64,000 bases of DNA from Cytophagales bacterium (GTDB lineage: Bacteria > Bacteroidota > Bacteroidia > Cytophagales > Cyclobacteriaceae): the NCBI GenBank assembly GCA_033344775.1, contig JAWPMT010000005.1, forward strand, positions 2,853,598 to 2,917,597, given 5' to 3'. This document shows, piece after piece, positions 49,564 to 58,900 of the stretch (the stretch's first letter is position 1; each line of letters begins with the position of its first letter). Under the pieces are notes generated by a model, which saw nothing but the letters and a program-made list of their open reading frames with translations, was not told the DNA's origin and ran no database searches. The position numbers and the translations under genes were made by a program.

Positions 49564-51140
49564 CGAAAACGGACTAGGTAGACTGTCGTGTCTCGATATG
49601 GCATTAAGTATCGAACCTGGTATTCCTCTCCTTTAAGTAAGTCTTCCCGAACTAGATACAAACCGTCAAATTCCTTATTCTCAGTCCGACGAATAACTCT
49701 TTTGCTTTCTCGTGTCGTATAAAAGGCGCTGGTGTAGCTGATTCTCGTGTCTTTGTAAATAAAGATCGGATGATCTTCCGCCACTTCAGTTAATTGAATT
49801 CCTCGTTGTTTATACTCCTGCATGGGTGAATCCTGTGCTCGTAAAGGATGCACACTGAAGTCAAAAACAACTCGTATTAAAAGAAAACCGGTCATGATCA
49901 AGAGCAATCTCCACTTTTGCAATTTCAGAAAACCATAGATCAAAAACGGCATTAAGCAGGCAACCATCAGACTGGCAATCATCGCTCCATCAGGCACCTG
50001 TTTGGTAAGAATAAAAGGATAACTAACAGTCGCCGTAAAAAACAATCCCAACACGACCAGGCCAATAACCTTGAAGGCTTTGTCCCTGCCAACATGTGTC
50101 GGAGCAAGATGAAACGCATAAAGCAGCACGATAATGATAAAAGGGTACAGCATGTAGAGATACCTGGACCCGGTTTCAGGAGAAAGCCAGTACAACAAAA
50201 TATTGGTCAGAGAAACCCAAAAGCTGAACCGGATCAATCGATGGGAGCGGAGCTGATCCCAAAAGCTTTTTCTCCACGCAAATAGCAACAGGAAACCTGC
50301 GGGTAAAATATTTTTCAACGTCTCAAGTGGGAATAACACCAAATGCACTAAAAATCGCTGTGCATTGAATGTTCCTACGGCCGTCTTATCCCGCGATTCT
50401 GTCCAAAGCGTAGTAATGTATTGGCTCACCTCTCCATATGGGGTGTAGCTCCAGGCGAACCATCCAATGATCGCGGCAAAAGCAACGATGCCTAACAAAT
50501 GGCCTGCACTCCAAAGCTTTTTTAATCGATAGCCGTCCCATAAAGCAATCAACAAAGTGATGGCCAGGAATACCAGCGATGGCAGCCCTTTGGTCAATAA
50601 ACCAATGGCCGCAAAAACGTACCCAAGGAAAAACATCCACGCAAACTCTCCTTTTTCTCTGAGGAAAAAGATCAGCACAATTCCCGCGTAAGTGATCAAC
50701 GAATAAAAAAGATCTATTTCACCCGAAACAACGGTCAGATAATACAAGGCATCGGCCATGGTCAGGACCAGCAACGCAGCATGGACGCCAAATGAAAAAT
50801 TGACATACTTATCTCCTACCCACCAGGTTATCACACCCATCAACAGGAAGGAAACTACACCGAAAAACCGTATGGTCCACTCCGAGAAGTCCCCAAAAAT
50901 CGTATGAGAGAAAAGAATGACCCAATTCCAGATAGGTGGTTTCTTAAAATAAGCTTCCCCGAATTGCGTGGGGACCATCCATTGATCACTCAAATACATT
51001 TCCAGTGCAATCAAAGCCCTTCGCGGCTCTTCCAGAAACAAAGGATAACTCCCCAGATTGATGAACAAGGCCAAACCAGCGAGCAAAAACAAGCCAAGCG
51101 GGATAGCGATCTTTTGATGTTGATGGAATTCGGGAAGCAT
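49560..51140 (-). CDS. GT39/ArnT-like membrane glycosyltransferase
   Basis: 526 residues with about twelve membrane helices. The first external loop has EEPRRALIALEMYLSDQWMVPT followed by YFKKPPIWNW, the signature of the PMT/ArnT (GT39, PMT_2) family, in which an acidic residue in this loop is catalytic. Such enzymes transfer sugar from a polyprenyl-phosphate donor onto lipid A, protein or glycan on the outer face. The start is ATG 51140. Confidence 0.85.
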   Translation of the reverse strand: MLPEFHQHQKIAIPLGLFLLAGLALFINLGSYPLFLEEPRRALIALEMYLSDQWMVPTQFGEAYFKKPPIWNWVILFSHTIFGDFSEWTIRFFGVVSFLLMGVITWWVGDKYVNFSFGVHAALLVLTMADALYYLTVVSGEIDLFYSLITYAGIVLIFFLREKGEFAWMFFLGYVFAAIGLLTKGLPSLVFLAITLLIALWDGYRLKKLWSAGHLLGIVAFAAIIGWFAWSYTPYGEVSQYITTLWTESRDKTAVGTFNAQRFLVHLVLFPLETLKNILPAGFLLLFAWRKSFWDQLRSHRLIRFSFWVSLTNILLYWLSPETGSRYLYMLYPFIIIVLLYAFHLAPTHVGRDKAFKVIGLVVLGLFFTATVSYPFILTKQVPDGAMIASLMVACLMPFLIYGFLKLQKWRLLLIMTGFLLIRVVFDFSVHPLRAQDSPMQEYKQRGIQLTEVAEDHPIFIYKDTRISYTSAFYTTRESKRVIRRTENKEFDGLYLVREDLLKGEEYQVRYLMPYRDTTVYLVRFR

Positions 51141-51245
51141 AGGACTTCACAAAGCTAGATGAAAATAAAGATGGGTTAATCTCTTACGATCGAATTGGTA
51201 CATCAATGATTATTATTGTTCCCGAAAAGGGGGATATAAATTAGA

Positions 51246-52364
51246 ATGAAAGATGTCATCATAGTTGGGGGAGGGTTGTCCGGGTTATTCAATGCCATCC
51301 TGCTTTCTCGTGCAGGATTGGAAGTGACCTTGATTGAGAAAAAACGCTATCCCTTTCATCGGGTCTGTGGCGAATACATTTCCAACGAAGTGATTCCCTT
51401 TCTGGAAAAGCACGATTTGTTTCCGCATGAGCTGGAGCCGGCAAGCATGGAACAGTTTCAATTGACCTCTATTGGTGGTCGAAAAATGCAAATGGCACTG
51501 GACCTGGGTGGTTTTGGTGTAAGTCGATACGCATGGGATGAATGGCTTGCTAACCTGCTAAAAAAAGAAGGGGTTGACATTAGAGAAGGAGTTTCCGTCA
51601 ACGAAATTCAATTTCAGGAAGATCACTTTCATTGTGAACTTGGGACGGGAGAAGTGATGCAGGCGCAATTCGTGATCGGCGCTTTCGGTAAACGTTCCAC
51701 ACTTGACAAGCAACAAGACCGGGCCTTCATGACGCGAAAGTCACCTTATTTAGGAGTAAAGTACCACATCAAATCGGATTTTGATGATAAAACAGTGGCC
51801 CTTCACAATTTTAGAAACGGCTACTGTGGTATCAATAAAGTCGAGAAGGACCGGTACAACCTCTGCTACCTGACTCATCGGGACAATGTGCGGAAACATG
51901 GCAACATTCCCGAAACGGAACGCAGGGTACTTCAGGAGAATCCTTACTTGAAAGACATTTTCCGCAACAGCGAATTCCTGCTAGAGAAACCCGAAGTGAT
52001 CAACGAAATCACCTTTGAGCAAAAAGAACCCGTACACAACCACGTTCTGATGTGCGGTGATTCGGCAGGGATGATCACACCTCTTTGCGGAAATGGTATG
52101 GGAATGGCCATTCATTCTGCCAATATGTTGACGAAAATTATCCTTAACCATTGGTCAGACACAACTCAAAGAAGATACCTGATTGAGGAGGAATACACCC
52201 AATCCTGGAAATCAGCCTTTGAGAAACGACTATGGGTAGGTAGAAAAATTCAAGACTGGTTTGGACATCCGTTTATGTCCGCCTTTGCCGTGCTGGCTGG
52301 ACGCACCATTAAACCCATATCCCGAGCTTTGATGAAACAAACACACGGGGAGCCTTTTTCATAA
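51246..52364 (+). CDS. FAD-dependent oxidoreductase (geranylgeranyl-reductase type)
   Basis: 372 residues. FAD-binding Rossmann motif VGGGLSGLFNAILLSRAGLEV (first half at residues 7-20), then FHRVCGEYISNEV, and a second GDSAGMITPLCGNGMGMAIHSA segment that binds FAD; this is the pattern of the geranylgeranyl reductase/FAD hydroxylase group. It is first gene of the type III PKS neighbourhood and likely oxidises or reduces a polyketide or prenyl product. Its separate + strand location upstream of the opposite-strand UbiA gene suggests a shared pathway. Start ATG 51246. Confidence 0.82.
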   Translation: MKDVIIVGGGLSGLFNAILLSRAGLEVTLIEKKRYPFHRVCGEYISNEVIPFLEKHDLFPHELEPASMEQFQLTSIGGRKMQMALDLGGFGVSRYAWDEWLANLLKKEGVDIREGVSVNEIQFQEDHFHCELGTGEVMQAQFVIGAFGKRSTLDKQQDRAFMTRKSPYLGVKYHIKSDFDDKTVALHNFRNGYCGINKVEKDRYNLCYLTHRDNVRKHGNIPETERRVLQENPYLKDIFRNSEFLLEKPEVINEITFEQKEPVHNHVLMCGDSAGMITPLCGNGMGMAIHSANMLTKIILNHWSDTTQRRYLIEEEYTQSWKSAFEKRLWVGRKIQDWFGHPFMSAFAVLAGRTIKPISRALMKQTHGEPFS

Positions 52365-52370
52365 AGTACA

Positions 52371-52425
52371 CATCCTGCCTTGTCCGGCAGGCGGGCGAGA
52401 GCCTCAGTGTGACTTTAAAATAAGA
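52371..52425. repeat. Intergenic GCAGGC-type palindromic repeat
   Basis: CCTGCC (52374-52379) pairs with GGCAGG (52386-52391), and GAGCCTCAGTGTGAC follows. This resembles GTCACACTGAGGCTC-type dispersed Bacteroidota repeats and the repeat near 7.9 kb. It lies between convergent genes. Confidence 0.5.
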
Positions 52426-52449
52426 GACAAAGCTGGAATAAGGCAAATC

Positions 52450-53310
52450 TCAATACCCCAACCACCAAACCAAAAAGAAGGTGATGAACGCGAGAGAGGA
52501 GATGCCATTTAGTCGCATGGTATTGTCAAAGTTGGCGTTAGATTGATCTTTCCGGACCTGAAGGTACCACCAGCCAAAAAACAAAAGTACCGGACCTGAA
52601 CAAGCCAGATAGATATACACCAGACTCACACTTTGAAAGGTCAGGAAGTACCAAAGGAATCCGGCGGTAGCGGTGGTAAAAAGTAATCCCGTGAAATGAA
52701 AAGTCCCCAGGATCCCCAATTTTAAGCTGATGGTCTGATCTCCTCTTTTTTGGTCTTCCTCGTGCTGGTAGACCTGGGTCATTGGATACGAACCAAATAG
52801 CAACAATGTACTGATCGACCCTGCCAAATGATAAGACATTGGCAGTGAAAAAGGATCAGTCCCAGTCAAAGCAACTACAACCAACAGCAGCGTAAAGTAA
52901 CCCTGAAAAACACCAGTGATGAGCCAGCCCAAAACCGGGTACTTTTTGATGCGGATCATCGGATGACTGTAGGCGCGTGATACCCCGATGTAGATCAAAA
53001 TCATGAACCCAAAAGGGACGGACAAAAAAAAGCTTAGTCCAAGCGCAACTAAATCCATGATAGTGACGACCAAGTAAAGCTCTTGTGTAACTTTAGGTGG
53101 CTTTTTGAGTCCACCAATGCTGTCTTCATCTTTATCAAAATAAGAGTTAAAGCCATTGGAAGCCGGATAGACCAAAAAGTGCAGGATCACGAAAACCATC
53201 AGGAAATTGACATTCATGGGCGCCTGGCATACTGCTACCGCGAATAGAAATACAGGAAGTAAAAAAAGGGAAAAAGGGAATCGGAGATGCAGGAGGGTAG
53301 ATCTTTTCAT
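52450..53310 (-). CDS. UbiA-family prenyltransferase
   Basis: 286 residues with eight to nine membrane helices. The two diphosphate-binding motifs are visible: NSYFDKDEDSIGG (N-x3-D-x3-D type) near residue 54-67 and YQHEEDQKRGDQTIS near 180-193. UbiA enzymes attach a prenyl chain to aromatic or other acceptors in the membrane. It sits on the opposite strand between the FAD oxidoreductase and the type III PKS, sharing a 55-bp divergent promoter region with the latter. The likely acceptor is the polyketide product (inference). Confidence 0.85.
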   Translation of the reverse strand: MKRSTLLHLRFPFSLFLLPVFLFAVAVCQAPMNVNFLMVFVILHFLVYPASNGFNSYFDKDEDSIGGLKKPPKVTQELYLVVTIMDLVALGLSFFLSVPFGFMILIYIGVSRAYSHPMIRIKKYPVLGWLITGVFQGYFTLLLVVVALTGTDPFSLPMSYHLAGSISTLLLFGSYPMTQVYQHEEDQKRGDQTISLKLGILGTFHFTGLLFTTATAGFLWYFLTFQSVSLVYIYLACSGPVLLFFGWWYLQVRKDQSNANFDNTMRLNGISSLAFITFFLVWWLGY

Positions 53311-53365
53311 AGCAGCAGAATTAAAAGTATGGTAGAATTTTCATTTGTCCTAGGGAATCTGATCC

Positions 53366-54466
53366 ATGCCTACTAGAATACATGCCATTGGTACTGCTGT
53401 ACCTTCTTATCGATGCAACCAAAAGGAGCTAGCTACTTTTATGACCCGGCATTTGGACCTGGATAAAAGACAGTCTCGTAACCTTCATATCTTGTTTGCC
53501 ACTAGTGGTATCAAACATCGATATTCTGTCGTTCCCGACTATGCCGCTGAGATGGAGGACTACATGTTCTTTCCAAAAAATGCCGCATTGGAACCCTTTC
53601 CCACCACCTCCGACCGGATGGAGCTTTACCGGAAAGAGGCATTGGGACTCGCTGAGGCGGCAGTAGTCAATTGTTTTGATCAGGTCGAGGATCATTTATC
53701 ATCCGTCACCCATTTGATCACAGTCAGTTGTACGGGCATGTACGCTCCCGGGCTCGACATTGACCTGGTTGAACATCTTGGATTGAACACTGACGTAGAA
53801 CGTACATCAATCAACTTCATGGGATGCTATGCCGCCTTCAATGCCTTGAAAGTAGCCAATCACATCGCGGCTCATGATTCCAGTGCTAAGGTGCTTATCG
53901 TGACGGTTGAGTTATGCAGTTTGCATTTCCAAAAGTCGAAAGACGAAGACATGTTGTTGTCCAATGCACTGTTTAGTGATGGTTCCGCATCGGTCCTGGT
54001 AGACTCAACTCCAACAAACAAGACCCATCTGGTCATGGAACATTTCTATAGTGACCTGGCCCTTGAAGGCAAAGATGAAATGGGATGGTTCATTCGTGAT
54101 GTGGGTTTTGAAATGAAACTGACCGCTGAGGTCCCCGAGGTGATCAAGACTGGAATTGGTGAACTGACGTCCAAATTGCTCTCCAAAGTCTCAGATCACC
54201 ACATCGAACATTATGCGATACATCCAGGAGGTAGAAAAATCCTGGAAGTCATTGAGGAGGAGCTGCAGATTCCTTCGGAAAAGAATCAAGCTTCCCGTCA
54301 TGTGCTGGGCGAATACGGGAACATGTCTTCGCCCACCGTCCTTTTTGTCCTCAAAGAATTAATGGCCGGATTAAATGCCTCCAATCATCAGGAAGATATC
54401 CTGAGTTTCGCCTTCGGACCTGGTCTGACGCTGGAAAGTATGTTACTAAAAGTGATCTCCGTTTGA
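53366..54466 (+). CDS. Type III polyketide synthase
   Basis: 366 residues, usual size for a chalcone-synthase-like enzyme. The catalytic triad is intact: Cys122 (TVSCTGMYAPG), His286 (YAIHPGGRK) and Asn319 (GEYGNMSSP). The FGPG loop (AFGPGLTLE) is present near the C-terminus. The enzyme condenses malonyl-CoA units on an acyl or aryl starter, typically giving alkylresorcinols, pyrones or phloroglucinols. The stop overlaps the methyltransferase start (TTGA), so the two are coupled. Start ATG 53366. Confidence 0.93.
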   Translation: MPTRIHAIGTAVPSYRCNQKELATFMTRHLDLDKRQSRNLHILFATSGIKHRYSVVPDYAAEMEDYMFFPKNAALEPFPTTSDRMELYRKEALGLAEAAVVNCFDQVEDHLSSVTHLITVSCTGMYAPGLDIDLVEHLGLNTDVERTSINFMGCYAAFNALKVANHIAAHDSSAKVLIVTVELCSLHFQKSKDEDMLLSNALFSDGSASVLVDSTPTNKTHLVMEHFYSDLALEGKDEMGWFIRDVGFEMKLTAEVPEVIKTGIGELTSKLLSKVSDHHIEHYAIHPGGRKILEVIEEELQIPSEKNQASRHVLGEYGNMSSPTVLFVLKELMAGLNASNHQEDILSFAFGPGLTLESMLLKVISV

Positions 54467-55158
54467 TTGATTTAAGCCAGCGATCGGATGAAGAGGAATT
54501 GATGGACGACCTGCTCTGTGAAGGTCCTGTTGTTGACCAGACTTTAGCAGAACTAGATGTCATTAATCGGTTGCTAGGTGGCAATCAGATCAGTATACAG
54601 GCTTTTAAGGAGCTACTTAAAAACAGAACCGAACCCATCCATTTGGTAGATCTGGGATGTGGTAGCGGGGACTTGATGAAGGTCATGGCAGACCTTTGCC
54701 GAAAACGAGGGATCAAAGCCACTTTTACTGGATTTGATGCGAATCCCAACATTGTCGCATATGCCAAAAGACATACGAAAGATTACCCCGAAATATCCTA
54801 TCAGTGTTTAAATATACTTAGTGAAGCATTTCGTGAAATTCAGTGTGACGTGATCCATGCCTGTCTGTTCTGTCATCATTTCACCTCGGCGCAACTTTCT
54901 CAACTATTCGGGACATTTAAACAAATGGCAAGCGAAAAAGTCATCATCAATGACCTGCACCGACACCACCTTGCGTATTATTCCATCAAATGGTTGACGG
55001 GCTGGTTTTCAAAGTCAGATATGGTCAAAAACGATGCAGCAATGTCTGTTGCCCGAGGTTTCAAACGAAAGGAACTTGAAGCAATACTGAATCAGGCAGG
55101 AATCGAAACAGCTCAATTATCGTGGGCCTGGGCCTTCCGATGGAAATTGATCTACTGA
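54463..55158 (+). CDS. SAM-dependent class I methyltransferase
   Basis: 231 residues. Motif I is VDLGCGSGDLMKVM near 63-76, followed by TGFDANPNIVAYAKR and a conserved-looking IHACLFCHHFT. The start is TTG 54463, overlapping the PKS stop by four bases, and no ATG is near. It probably methylates the polyketide product, comparable to the T3PKS-coupled methyltransferases BpsB and SrsB (named families; assignment by position). Its end overlaps the nitroreductase gene end by seven bases, convergently. Confidence 0.82.
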   Translation: MIDLSQRSDEEELMDDLLCEGPVVDQTLAELDVINRLLGGNQISIQAFKELLKNRTEPIHLVDLGCGSGDLMKVMADLCRKRGIKATFTGFDANPNIVAYAKRHTKDYPEISYQCLNILSEAFREIQCDVIHACLFCHHFTSAQLSQLFGTFKQMASEKVIINDLHRHHLAYYSIKWLTGWFSKSDMVKNDAAMSVARGFKRKELEAILNQAGIETAQLSWAWAFRWKLIY

Positions 55159-55739
55159 ACCCACTTCACCTTGTCAGCGATCGGCTTTCTGCGTCCTTGT
55201 GGCCAATCTCCTTTTGGCATCCCCAAATAAAGAAATCCCAACAGCCGATCATCCTTACCCAAGCCAAAAAATGACTTGGCTTCATCGTAGTAAGTGACAC
55301 CACCCGAACCCCAATAGCATCCTACCTGATAAGCCGTTGCTGTCAGGTACATATTTTGAACCGCGCACGCTACCGCTTCTACTTCTTCCACTTCTGGGAA
55401 TCGCAGCTTCAATTCGCGTTTCATCCCGATGGAAATGATGTGTGAAGCAAGCAATGGTTTGTTGGCCAGTTTTTTGAATTTACTCTCGTCGAAATTCCCT
55501 GCGGCGGTGGCCTTTTCTTTGTAGAGTTCCGACTGAAAAGTGGCCAGCTTCCGGATGCCTTCACCTTTGAAAACCACAAAACTCCACGGTTCTGTCAAAC
55601 CATGCGTCGGTGCCCAATTCGCATTCTCCAACATTTCATTGATCACTTCGTCGGGAACTGATTCTCCTGAATATTGAGGTGGATAGATGGATCTTCTGTT
55701 CCGGATCAAGCGATTGATTTCTTCGGTATTAAAGGTCAT
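55152..55739 (-). CDS. Nitroreductase-family protein
   Basis: 195 residues. RNRRSIYPPQYSGESVP is the conserved FMN-binding N-terminus, followed by ENANWAPTHGLTEPWSFVVF and LGMPKGDWPQGRRK near the end. It matches the FMN-dependent nitroreductase-like fold that reduces nitro, quinone or flavin substrates with NAD(P)H. A role in the adjacent polyketide pathway is possible but unshown. Start ATG 55739. Confidence 0.88.
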   Translation of the reverse strand: MTFNTEEINRLIRNRRSIYPPQYSGESVPDEVINEMLENANWAPTHGLTEPWSFVVFKGEGIRKLATFQSELYKEKATAAGNFDESKFKKLANKPLLASHIISIGMKRELKLRFPEVEEVEAVACAVQNMYLTATAYQVGCYWGSGGVTYYDEAKSFFGLGKDDRLLGFLYLGMPKGDWPQGRRKPIADKVKWVQ

Positions 55740-55882
55740 ATTGCTGTGCGTTCTTATGTGGCATCAAAAGTACTTCAAGCTAGATAATCAACGCTCACAT
55801 TCAATCTTAGAAAACCTATCCCTTTGCCAATTGCCTGAGTTAAAAAAGGAAGGTTAGTTATAATCAGAGATTAGAAGAAATG

Positions 55883-55914
55883 AAAAACCCCGACAGCCAA
55901 ACACTGTCAGGGTT
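55883..55914 (-). terminator. Rho-independent terminator of the right-end giant gene
   Basis: On the minus strand AACCCTGACAG (complement 55904-55914) pairs with CTGTCGGGGTT (complement 55886-55896) around a 7-base loop, and five T follow. It lies 26 bp after the stop of the giant gene. Confidence 0.85.
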
Positions 55915-55939
55915 GTATTTTAGAAATCCTCCGTTTCTC

Positions 55940-58900
55940 TTATCTGCTAATCATAACTCTGTAGGTGATGATGGTTGGGGCCGGGCTTTCTGGGTCGTAG
56001 AAACGCACCAGGTACATGCCCGGATCTAACAGGTCTACTTCCAGTTGCATCTCCTGATTGAAGCCTTTCCTCACATCCTCTTCATGCATCACTCTACCCT
56101 CCAGGTTCAGGATCTGCACCTTCACCTGATCACTCATCAGCTTCTCATAGCGGATGTTCAGGTACTTGTCCGCAGGATTCGGATAGATGTCAAGGTCCTT
56201 GAAGTACTGACGGTAGAAGCCCAAGGCCTCGATCAACTCGACCGCAATTCCATCTTCGGTAACTACCGCCTCCAGGGTGAACTCATTGTCTTCTATGCCT
56301 CCCGCACCTACGGTGAACTCAATCGTCGTGCTTGGGTCCATCGGGATTCCCGGGTACTCAATGTTGAGGAAGTACGTATCATCAGGCAGGTTCTCAAACG
56401 TCACCTGACCATTGTCATCCGTCTCCTTGTACACCACCAACTCAAACTCTTCGTCATCGTTCTCCGGACGACCACCACTCGCTCTTCTTCTTCGACGCAA
56501 CGAACAGCCCGCTCGCTTCACCTTACGTCTGGCCTCTATACGGTTACCGTTCTCATCCTCCCCGTCTTCGGCAAAGTCACTCACTACTTCCATGTTCACC
56601 ACACCTCCATTTGGGAGAATCGGTAGATCCGGTGGATTCTGTTGCATCGTTAGTGCTTCGGAGACCACATCTCTCAAGAACAAGGTGTCCGCTTGCTCCC
56701 ACAAGAACTCACTCCTGTAGTACGTCGGTAGCAGGTCTGGTACGTTCTCTGCCTTCACGCCTATCAGGTAGTCGCCCAGTACCACATCTGTGAACGCAAA
56801 GCCGTCTGCGCCTACAGTCGTCGTGCCCACTGAGTCAAATCGCATCTGGGTCTTCAAGATCTGCAACAGGTCCGCCGTTCCCTCCGTAAGGTTCAGCGTC
56901 TCTTCTGTCTGTGTGTCGATATAGGTCGGCGTGAACATCACCGAAGTGGTCGCATTGATCACCTGTGGATGACTCTCATATTCCCCTAGCGTGGGTAGAA
57001 GCAAGTTCTCTACCGTCAGCTTATAAGCACCCATGTTCTCGTAGTTGATGTCATTGATGTCAATGGTGCCGGCTGTCGCATCATCTACCTTAATTGTGTC
57101 AAGTGTCGCTGGACCTTTGTACTCCCACTGATACTCATTGGCCGTCCCGGTTACCCTCAGGTCTATCGTGTAGTTACTGCCCTTCCCAATCGCCTCATTC
57201 ACATTCTCTGGTCCAAACTTCGCCTGGTTCGAATACGTGAACGTCGTGATATTGATGTGCGGCTCCAGATCTCCTGGTTGAAGCGCATTTCTGTCTACAT
57301 TCAGCGTCTCCAGGTTTGGTAGCCTCGTCATGTCTGGGATCTTCGTCAGCGCATTGTTCGCCAGGTTAACCGTCCTTAAGTTCGCTATGTCTAAGATGTC
57401 TCCTGGAAGCTCGCCTGTCAGCTGACCTGCTCTGAATTGTGCTGCTGACAAGTTCAGCCCTACCACCCGGGAGTTCTCTACTTCAACGCCACTCCAGTTC
57501 TGTACATCGCCAGTCCAGGCCTGCGTTGGGGACCAGTCCCCATCATTGCCTCCTGTCGCTTCCAGGATATTCAACAGCGCCTGTGAGTCTCTGGCCAGTG
57601 AACTCACCCTTAAGAACAACCGCGCACTCGTCAATTCTAATCCGGTTACCAATGTGTTGGTCACCTTCACTAACAGGATGCGCTCATCATCTTCCTCTAT
57701 CGAGGGAATCGTGAACGAATTACCAGATACCGATACGCCATTCAGATCCGTGATCAACGTCTCTGCACCTGTCACTTCATCTACCTCGTACCATTCGTAG
57801 GTATTGCTCGATCCCGTTATCGTTCTATCCACCGTGTAGCTCGTGCCTATTTCCTGTAAGGCCCTTACTTCTTCCAGCACGATCCCCTGGTTATCGTAGT
57901 TCACATTCGTCGCTGCACCCACCAGGTTCTCTAAGTCCCCAAACTGAATGAAGTTGCCCGATACATCCAATGTCTCAAGGGAGCTCATTGAGGTTAGGCC
58001 GCCTACACCTTGCAGTTCATTATTGCTCAAGTCTAAGGAGGTCACTTCGCCAAGGCCAGTAGTGAGCGGCGCTATCGTGCCATGAAGGTTGTTGTTACTC
58101 AGGTTGATGCCCGTTACTCTTGTCGCATCCACACTCAGGTTCTCCCATGTGCGCAACCTTCCCGTCAGCCAGTTGTTATTCCTTTCCCAGTTCGCTCCGT
58201 CGGTCGCGTTATAGATCGCTACCAGTGCCAGGGAGTCTCTCGATGTGCCTGGGTCCGTGGCTGTAAGTACCGTCACCGTATTCGAGTAATCTGAGATATC
58301 TCCACTCGTATACTGTACCCGCACCCTGTAGTAGAACCTCGTGTTATAATCCAATGAGCTGATCACTTCGCTTAATTCTCCCTCGGTATCAAAGTCCCCA
58401 TAGATCGAAAAGGTGAAGCTGAAGTTCTCATCCTCACTTACATCCAATAGGTACGTCTGTGCTCCTCCGTCTTGTGCTGACCAGTTCGCCGTAAAGCTAC
58501 CTGTGGTAATGTCCGTAGCGGCCAAAGCCGTTGTTGCTGCTGGTAAGATCCGTAATTCATCCGTCGTGGCATCCGTACCCGTCAAATTAGACAGGTTCGT
58601 GGCAATTGCGATGATGTCATAGGTACCCACATTCAGTTCTGGGAACGTATTCGCAGCCAGCGTCCAGGTTCCATCCTCGTTATTCGTAGCCCCATATTCT
58701 GTCCCTTCTACCGTCACCTTGATCTCCGCATCATTGTCATCCACCGTTCCCGTCAGTTCTGGGCTTCTATCAAGGCTCTCTGTTGTGTTGATCGTGATCA
58801 CAGGAGTGGTAGCAGTTGACTGGTCGATTGTCAGTTCATCCGTTGAAGCATCCGCACCTGTATTACCAAATGTATCCGTGATCGTTACCAATACATCGTA

